Part shown: positions 5,360 through 9,137 of the stretch, piece after piece
Position numbering within the stretch: position 1 is the first letter of the stretch
Layout: every line of letters starts with the position of its first letter
NCBI GenBank assembly: GCA_017438675.1
Contig: JAFRUW010000053.1
Location: forward strand, 1 to 9,137
Reading direction: 5' to 3'
Length of the DNA: 9,137 bases
DNA from: Oscillospiraceae bacterium
GTDB lineage: Bacteria; Bacillota; Clostridia; Oscillospirales; Oscillospiraceae
Position numbers and translations under genes: made by a program
Notes under the pieces: model-generated
What the model saw: the letters and a program-made list of their open reading frames with translations, nothing else
The model's database searches: none
What the model was told of the DNA's origin: nothing

Positions 5360-6679
5360 TTATCCCTCTGTACTTTCTGACGCGACCTCTCCGATAGGTT
5401 CGGTGTTCTCAGCCGGTCCTTCGATAAACTGTCCTTCGCCTTCAAACTCACCGGCGCCGTCCATGAACTCTTCGCCATCGCCCATGAACTCTTCGCCGCC
5501 GTTCTCCATGCCGCCTTCGTTGAACATGGATTCATCAAGTCTTACAACGGGCTGCCCTTCTTTTAATGCTTCATCGGGGAAGGCAATGTAATCGTCGGTG
5601 GCAAGGCCGCTGCTTATAAGATACGTTCCGTTTTCCTCGTCGTAGCGGCCCAGAGTCACGCTGCGCTTTGTCAGCTTGTCCCGGGATGATGCGGCCCATA
5701 CCCAGGCGTCTCCGTCGGAGTCGTTTATATAGTACTCGGGAAGCCACAGCTCGGAAGTGTCTGCGGAGGCGGTACCGGGCTCAATATAGACATGCTGACC
5801 CATAAACATACCGTCGTAGTTTTCGATGGTTACATAGAAGGGATATTTTGAGGATGATGTCATCTCATCGGCAGGGGAGTAGTAGCCCTCCATACCGCTG
5901 CCGGTGGTGGGGTTGTCCCAATCGATGACGTCAATAACGCCGTTCCATGTGACTTCGCTGTCGGTGCGGGACCTTATGATAACGCTCATGCCTTCAGTAA
6001 GGCTGCCTCTGTTCAGCTCGTTGATGGTGCCTTTGATTCTCAGCTTGCCGGTCTCGACAATGGTCATAAAAGGCTTCGGCGCGCCGTACTCGTCTGTTTC
6101 GTTGTTCTCATTAATTGAGGATACACGGCCGTCCAGGGTGCTTTTAACCTCGGTGTTTTTCGTGGCCTGCTCCTGACGGGCAACATCCTTCTCCTTTAAC
6201 GAAATGTTGTATTCGTTTTCGCGTACGGTTGCCTCCATCTCCTGAATCTCAAGGGTGTACTGAAGCTTCTGAGAGCTGGGAGCGTTGTTCCGCTGCTTTT
6301 CCAGGTCCTTGATCTGCTCCTGGTTTGCCGTAAGCGTGTTTTTAAGGCTCTCAAGCTCAAGCTTCGCCTGTTCAAGGTTGAGAAGGGACAGCTCATTGTC
6401 GTATGTAAACAGAATGTCGCCGATTTTGACCTCCTGGCCGGGCTTTACTCTGATTTCGTCAACGGTCATGCTTTCGTCAAGCTTGATCTCCTGAGTGCTG
6501 CCGGAGACAACAAGACCGGAGAATCTGTCGGCAAGACCGACGCTTCCCACTCCCGTTATCATTGCGACAGACTGTACGGAAACAGGCTCCCCGTCGTCGC
6601 CGGAACACGCCGAAAGACTGATGATCATAAATGCGGAAAGAATGAGAAGCGTCAGCCTCCTGAAAATATTAACATTCAT
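5360..6679 (-). CDS. HlyD/MacA-type adaptor lipoprotein with an acidic C-terminal tail
   Basis: This is the first gene of the exporter operon, 439 residues. A signal peptide (NIFRRLTLLILSAFMIISLSAC) ends in a lipobox LSAC with the lipid-modified cysteine at residue 25, so the protein should be tethered to the outer face of the cytoplasmic membrane. Then follow a barrel-sandwich half (MTVDEIRVKPGQEVKIGDILFTYD, about 71-94), a coiled-coil hairpin (about 99-174), the returning half (EVKSTLDGRVSSI), a beta-barrel domain (KPFMTIVETGKLRIKGTINE) and a membrane-proximal domain ending in DDYIAFPDEALKEGQPV. The last ~54 residues are a low-complexity tail of Glu, Gly, Met and Phe with repeated GEEFM. 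Such adaptors link the permease to the outside and often form hexamers. The ATG at 6679 was chosen over an in-frame TTG at 6697 because GGAGG lies between them. It shares C-terminal motifs with the second adaptor. Confidence 0.93.
   Translation of the reverse strand: MNVNIFRRLTLLILSAFMIISLSACSGDDGEPVSVQSVAMITGVGSVGLADRFSGLVVSGSTQEIKLDESMTVDEIRVKPGQEVKIGDILFTYDNELSLLNLEQAKLELESLKNTLTANQEQIKDLEKQRNNAPSSQKLQYTLEIQEMEATVRENEYNISLKEKDVARQEQATKNTEVKSTLDGRVSSINENNETDEYGAPKPFMTIVETGKLRIKGTINELNRGSLTEGMSVIIRSRTDSEVTWNGVIDVIDWDNPTTGSGMEGYYSPADEMTSSSKYPFYVTIENYDGMFMGQHVYIEPGTASADTSELWLPEYYINDSDGDAWVWAASSRDKLTKRSVTLGRYDEENGTYLISSGLATDDYIAFPDEALKEGQPVVRLDESMFNEGGMENGGEEFMGDGEEFMDGAGEFEGEGQFIEGPAENTEPIGEVASESTEG
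5461..5497 (-). repeat. Two 16-bp direct copies, 21-bp period, in the adaptor tail
   Basis: The 16 bases CCATGAACTCTTCGCC occur at 5461-5476 and again at 5482-5497, an exact repeat with a 21-bp offset. They encode two copies of a seven-residue unit (GEEFM plus two residues) in the acidic tail of the lipoprotein adaptor. The exactness at DNA level suggests a recent in-frame duplication. Confidence 0.85.
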
Positions 6680-6692
6680 GGTTTTCCTCCAA
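6679..6692 (-). promoter_or_regulatory. Ribosome-binding site for the first exporter gene
   Basis: TTGGAGG on the minus strand (6686-6692) lies 6 nt before the ATG at 6677-6679. This rules against the in-frame TTG at 6697, which would place the ribosome-binding sequence inside the coding region. Confidence 0.85.
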
Positions 6693-6730
6693 GTCAATAG
6701 GGATTTACAGAAACAACAAATTCGATTAAC

Positions 6731-6742
6731 TGTATTAATACA
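6731..6742. promoter_or_regulatory. Perfect 12-bp palindrome at the exporter transcription start, candidate operator
   Basis: TGTATTAATACA is its own reverse complement and directly abuts the -10 box of the exporter promoter, so it covers the predicted transcription start. A palindrome in this place is the typical site for a dimeric repressor (TetR, GntR, MarR and BlaI types all use such sites). No regulator gene lies in the window, so the protein that would bind is unknown. Confidence 0.5.
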
Positions 6743-6770
6743 ACTATAACACTTTATTACGAAAAGTCAA
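6736..6770 (-). promoter_or_regulatory. Sigma-A-type promoter of the exporter operon
   Basis: On the minus strand TTGACT (6765-6770) and TATAGT (6743-6748) are separated by 16 bp, close to the TTGACA/TATAAT consensus. The predicted start is about 6736, giving a leader of roughly 57 nt before the ATG at 6679. It is the only promoter I see for the four exporter genes, in keeping with a single transcript. Confidence 0.7.
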
Positions 6771-6890
6771 TTTCAAATCGGTAACATTACTAAAGGACAA
6801 AAAACGACCAATTAACAAATTATTTGCAATTATTCGGCATTGTGTCGGTTATTTGTGGTTTTGGATGTGGCAATAACTGTATCTTGTATA

Positions 6891-6926
6891 TTGACAATCG
6901 GTTACAAAAATGATACAATACGGTTA
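6891..6926 (+). promoter_or_regulatory. Strong sigma-A-type promoter of the dockerin/hydrolase gene
   Basis: TTGACA (6891-6896) is a perfect -35 box, followed after exactly 17 bp by TACAAT (6914-6919), one base off the -10 consensus. Transcription should begin near 6926, giving a leader of about 49 nt. A promoter this close to consensus suggests high basal expression or control by a repressor. CGGTTACAA copies lie in the spacer and over the start site (next entry). Confidence 0.8.
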
Positions 6927-6949
6927 CAACTTTTACAGGAAGTTTACAA
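6899..6949 (+). repeat. Phased CGGTTACAA-like direct repeats over the hydrolase promoter
   Basis: CGGTTACAA occurs exactly at 6899-6907 (promoter spacer) and 6921-6929 (start site). A third partial copy, GTTTACAAC, lies at 6942-6950, and the TTACAA cores start at 6902, 6924 and 6944, steps of 22 and 20 bp, about two helical turns. Related CGGTTATTT (6846-6854) and CGGTAACAT (6779-6787) lie further left, the last just upstream of the exporter -35 box. These are candidate sites for an unknown regulator bound on one face of the DNA. Confidence 0.5.
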
Positions 6950-6974
6950 CTACTGAAAAAAGGAGATTTATCAC

Positions 6975-7733
6975 ATGAAAAAGAATTTAATAAGATGCGC
7001 CGCTCTGATACTTGCACTGGCAAGTATTTTTACCTTTACTGCATTCGCGGCGGACTCCGTTAAGGGAGACATTGACAACGACAATAAGGTTACCAATACG
7101 GATATTCTTCTTGTAGCCGGTTTCTGCGTCGGCGCTTCCAATCTCACCGATGATCAGCAGGCAGCCGCCGATGTAGACCTTGACGGCGCTGTTTCAAACA
7201 CCGATATTATCGGAATCGCCCGTATCGTTGTCGGTCTGGAGGCTGAAGAATCGGCTGCCGGTTCTTCACTGATTGTCAAGGCAGTCGGCAAGACCGAAAA
7301 GACTGAGGAACCCGAGGTCATTGAAACTCCCGAAGTCAAGGAAGAGCCCGTTGAGGAGACAAAGGTACCGGCCAAGAACTACACCGATGAAGATGTTTAC
7401 TGGCTGAGCCACATTATATATGCCGAAGCAGGCGGTGAGAGCTATAAGGGTCAGATCGCCGTAGGCAACGTAGTTCTGAACAGAGTAAAGAGCAGCAAGT
7501 TCCCCAACACCATTTACGGCGTTATCTTCCAGAAGAGCCAGTTCACCCCCGCATCCTCCGGCAGTATTTACCGCACACCTTCCCAGTCCTGCATCAACGC
7601 CGCAATCGCGGCCCTTGAGGGCGAGAACGTGGTAGGCGGCGCACTGTATTTCAACACTGTCGGCCTTAACAGCTGGGCGGCAAGAAACGCCACATTCGTA
7701 ACAAGGATCGGCAACCACAACTTCTATAAATAA
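6975..7733 (+). CDS. Secreted dockerin-containing cell-wall hydrolase, SleB (Hydrolase_2) type
   Basis: The product has 252 residues. A signal peptide (residues 1-26, ending TAFAA) directs export. Residues 31-88 form a type I dockerin: two calcium-loop repeats, DIDNDNKVTNTD (32-43) and DVDLDGAVSNTD (66-77), each with Asp at loop positions 1, 3, 5 and 12 and each followed by a helix. Both carry Asn-Thr at loop positions 10-11, which in known dockerins contact the cohesin. A linker rich in Glu, Pro, Lys and Thr (about 104-134) leads to the catalytic domain (about 138-252). This resembles SleB/CwlJ spore-cortex and cell-wall hydrolases: IIYAEAGGESYKGQIAVGNV with the expected catalytic Glu at 151, NRVKSSKFPNTIYGVIFQ, and the closing IGNHNFYK. 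AAGGAGA (6960-6966) supports the ATG at 6975. No LysM or other peptidoglycan-binding domain is present, so the dockerin may provide the anchoring. The gene has its own promoter and terminator; domain assignments are secure, its role in growth or sporulation is not. Confidence 0.92.
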   Translation: MKKNLIRCAALILALASIFTFTAFAADSVKGDIDNDNKVTNTDILLVAGFCVGASNLTDDQQAAADVDLDGAVSNTDIIGIARIVVGLEAEESAAGSSLIVKAVGKTEKTEEPEVIETPEVKEEPVEETKVPAKNYTDEDVYWLSHIIYAEAGGESYKGQIAVGNVVLNRVKSSKFPNTIYGVIFQKSQFTPASSGSIYRTPSQSCINAAIAALEGENVVGGALYFNTVGLNSWAARNATFVTRIGNHNFYK

Positions 7734-7756
7734 AGATTACATATATTAAGACGCAT

Positions 7757-7809
7757 AAAATCCCCGTTCATTTACTGGTTCGGTTCAGTAGATAGACGGG
7801 GATTTTTAG
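7757..7809. terminator. Long hairpin terminator between convergent genes
   Basis: AAAATCCCCGT (7757-7767) pairs with ACGGGGATTTT (7796-7806), and the loop contains a second small stem TACTG (7773-7777)/CAGTA (7786-7790). On the plus strand the stem ends in TTTTT; on the minus strand it ends in ATTTTATG. It can stop transcription from both the hydrolase gene and the HerA-like ATPase gene, which converge here. Confidence 0.8.
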
Positions 7810-7816
7810 TATGTTT

Positions 7817-9137
7817 TTATTTTTTGAAAATGGTGCTCAGTATACCGCGGCCGAGGCTTGCGCCGACATTGCCGCCCAACAATTTGCCGAAGCTTCCGAA
7901 CTTGCTGCCCAGTTTCCTGCCGGCCTCTCTGCCGATGGAACCGGCAATACTGTTGCCCACGGACTTGGCGGCACGCTCCCGCTCCCGTTTCTTCTTTTCC
8001 TCAGCCTTCTGAGCCTCGCGCTCAGCTTTTTCCTTCTCCTTCTGAGCGGCCAGCTCAGCTTTTTCTCTCTCTTTCTGAGCCGCGAGCTCCGCCTTTTCTG
8101 CTTCTTTGGCTGTAGCGGCCTCTTCCGCCTTTTTCTGCGCTTCGGCGATCTCCTCGAGGCCCTTTCTTACCAGGAATTCGTATGCGGAGTCGGGGTCAAT
8201 GGCCTCGGCGTATTTGTCATAGAGGAAGCTGTTCTTTATGCATACCTCCCGATCCTCGTCGGTAATGGTGCCCATAAGGCTCTGGGGCGGCAGTATCTTT
8301 GCGACCTCCGTAATGCCGGGGATGCCTTTCTCGTCGAGGAAGGAAACGACAGCCTCACCCGTTCCGAGGGAGAGGATGGCTTCAAAGGTATCGAACTCGG
8401 GATTTACCCTGAAGGACTCAGCAGCGGCCTTGACCGCCTTCTGTTCCGCAGGTGTGTAAGCTCTCAGACCGTGTTCCACCTTGTTGCCCAGCTGGGAAAG
8501 TACGCCGTTGGGAATGTCCTTGGGGTTCTGGGTGCAGAAGTATACGCCCACGCCTTTGGAGCGGATGAGCTTCACCATCTGCTCGATCTTCTCTAAGAGT
8601 ACAGCCGGGGCGCCGTTAAAGAGAAGATGGGCCTCGTCGAAGAAGAAAACCAGCTTCGGCTTGTCCAGATCACCCACCTCGGGGAGCATCTCGTAGAGCT
8701 CGGAAATCATCCACAGGAGGAAGGTGGAGTACAGCTTCGCGTTGTTTACAAGAACGGAGCTGTCTAAAATGTTTATCATGCCCTTGCCGTCGTAGGTATG
8801 AGCGATGAAATCGGTGATCCTGAAGCCCGGCTCACCGAAGAATATATCGCCGCCCTCGCTCTCAAGAGCCACCAGCGATCTTGTGATGACGCCCACTGAC
8901 GCGGAGCTGATCTTGCCGTAATCCGCCTGGAAATCCCTGGAATGAGCGTCAACGTAGGCCAGCATGGCCTTAAGATCCTTGGTGTCGATAAGGAGAAGAT
9001 CGTTGTCATCGGCGATCTTGAACACAACTGTGAGGATATCCGACTGCAGGGCGTTGAGCCCCAGTATACGGGAAAGGAGCAGGGGACCCATCTCTGTAAT
9101 GGTGGTGCGGAGCTGGATGCCCTTTTTGCCGTAAATG
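7817..9137 (-). CDS. HerA-like ATPase of the DUF853/YjgR family, N-terminus outside the window
   Basis: About 439 C-terminal residues are visible; the frame stays open to the right edge, reading IYGKKGIQLRTTITEMGPLL, so the ATG at 9091 is not the start. RTTITEMGPLLLSRILGLN, KIADDNDLLLIDTKDLKAML and GVGVYFCTQNPKDIPNGVLSQLGN are typical of DUF853/YjgR proteins, HerA/FtsK-superfamily P-loop ATPases of about 500 residues and poorly known function. Walker B is LVFFFDEAHLL (Asp-Glu codons at about 8633-8638); Walker A lies beyond the window. FGEPGFRITDFI, ALSL-type loop LSLGTGEAVVSFLDEKG and the closing Gly-rich SVGNSIAGSIGREAGRKLGSKFG also fit. Between the ATPase core and this tail is a highly charged Ala/Glu/Lys coiled coil (about 7970-8140) with three 11-residue repeats. 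It is convergent with the hydrolase gene and shares its terminator; its promoter lies outside the window. Confidence 0.92.
   Translation of the reverse strand, partial: IYGKKGIQLRTTITEMGPLLLSRILGLNALQSDILTVVFKIADDNDLLLIDTKDLKAMLAYVDAHSRDFQADYGKISSASVGVITRSLVALESEGGDIFFGEPGFRITDFIAHTYDGKGMINILDSSVLVNNAKLYSTFLLWMISELYEMLPEVGDLDKPKLVFFFDEAHLLFNGAPAVLLEKIEQMVKLIRSKGVGVYFCTQNPKDIPNGVLSQLGNKVEHGLRAYTPAEQKAVKAAAESFRVNPEFDTFEAILSLGTGEAVVSFLDEKGIPGITEVAKILPPQSLMGTITDEDREVCIKNSFLYDKYAEAIDPDSAYEFLVRKGLEEIAEAQKKAEEAATAKEAEKAELAAQKEREKAELAAQKEKEKAEREAQKAEEKKKRERERAAKSVGNSIAGSIGREAGRKLGSKFGSFGKLLGGNVGASLGRGILSTIFKK
7994..8092 (-). repeat. Three tandem 11-residue (33-bp) coiled-coil repeats in the HerA-like ATPase
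   Basis: Reading on the minus strand, AELAAQKEREK, AELAAQKEKEK and AEREAQKAEEK follow one another without gaps, giving a 33-bp period at DNA level. An 11-residue period with Ala/Leu and charged residues indicates a straight or slightly right-handed coiled coil, and similar copies suggest growth by internal duplication. Confidence 0.85.

Noticed and set aside
6780..6890. Possible small RNA, riboswitch or short gene in the divergent intergenic region
   Set aside because: Apart from the promoters, the palindrome and the repeats, I see no stable hairpin, no ribosome-binding site with an open frame, and no riboswitch core in this AT-rich stretch.
7811..8596. 261-codon open frame on the plus strand with Leu/Phe-rich runs resembling membrane helices
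   Set aside because: It is the reverse of the charged Ala/Glu/Lys coiled coil of the HerA-like ATPase; GAG and AAG codons read backwards as Leu and Phe. It has no start signals and runs out of the terminator.
1..9137. CRISPR array, tRNA, rRNA, insertion sequence or phage genes
   Set aside because: No regularly spaced repeat-spacer pattern, tRNA-like fold, transposase or integrase motif, or terminal inverted repeats were seen on either strand.

Overview
The window looks like a chromosomal segment from a Gram-positive member of the Clostridia, most likely an Oscillospirales/Ruminococcus-type anaerobe. This is inference from gene content: strong GGAGG ribosome-binding sites, a secreted cell-wall hydrolase carrying a dockerin, an aspartokinase of the Bacillus type with an internal start, and an ABC exporter of the YknXYZ/MacAB kind in an organism whose genes otherwise look Gram-positive. 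Base composition is mixed: about 50-62% G+C in the lines I counted in the first two genes, and mid-40s in the gene at 1181-1705.

Layout. (1) 1-1705, plus strand: the C-terminal two thirds of an aspartate kinase with its ACT regulatory domains and a probable internal start for a separate beta subunit, then a terminator hairpin. Next come an 83-residue protein that matches only the middle domain of fatty acid kinase FakA, and a small two-helix membrane protein. A bidirectional terminator (about 1690-1733) closes this block. (2) 1732-6679, minus strand: a four-gene exporter operon, transcribed from about 6736 downwards. Its order is a lipoprotein HlyD/MacA-type adaptor, an ABC ATPase, a second membrane-anchored adaptor with a large inserted segment, and a MacB/FtsX-type permease. 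Genes are 2 bp apart, overlapping by 8 bp, and 13 bp apart, so they are almost certainly co-transcribed and translationally coupled. (3) 6680-6974: an AT-rich divergent regulatory region with a recognisable promoter in each direction, a 12-bp perfect palindrome at the exporter start site, and CGGTTACAA-like direct repeats around the other promoter. (4) 6975-7733, plus strand: a secreted protein with an N-terminal dockerin and a C-terminal SleB-type hydrolase domain. (5) 7817-9137, minus strand: the C-terminal part of a HerA-like ATPase of the DUF853/YjgR family, convergent with the hydrolase gene and sharing a hairpin terminator with it.

How they work together: the four exporter genes form one machine, with the ATPase and permease powering transport or extrusion and the two paralogous adaptors forming the extracytoplasmic part. 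Its substrate cannot be read from the sequence. The other genes (amino acid biosynthesis, FakA-like domain, membrane protein, hydrolase, HerA-like ATPase) show no clear functional link to it. I found no transposase, integrase, CRISPR array, tRNA or rRNA. The most unusual items are the free-standing FakA middle domain, the two-adaptor exporter with acidic extensions, the dockerin on a SleB-type hydrolase, and the repeat-rich divergent promoter region.
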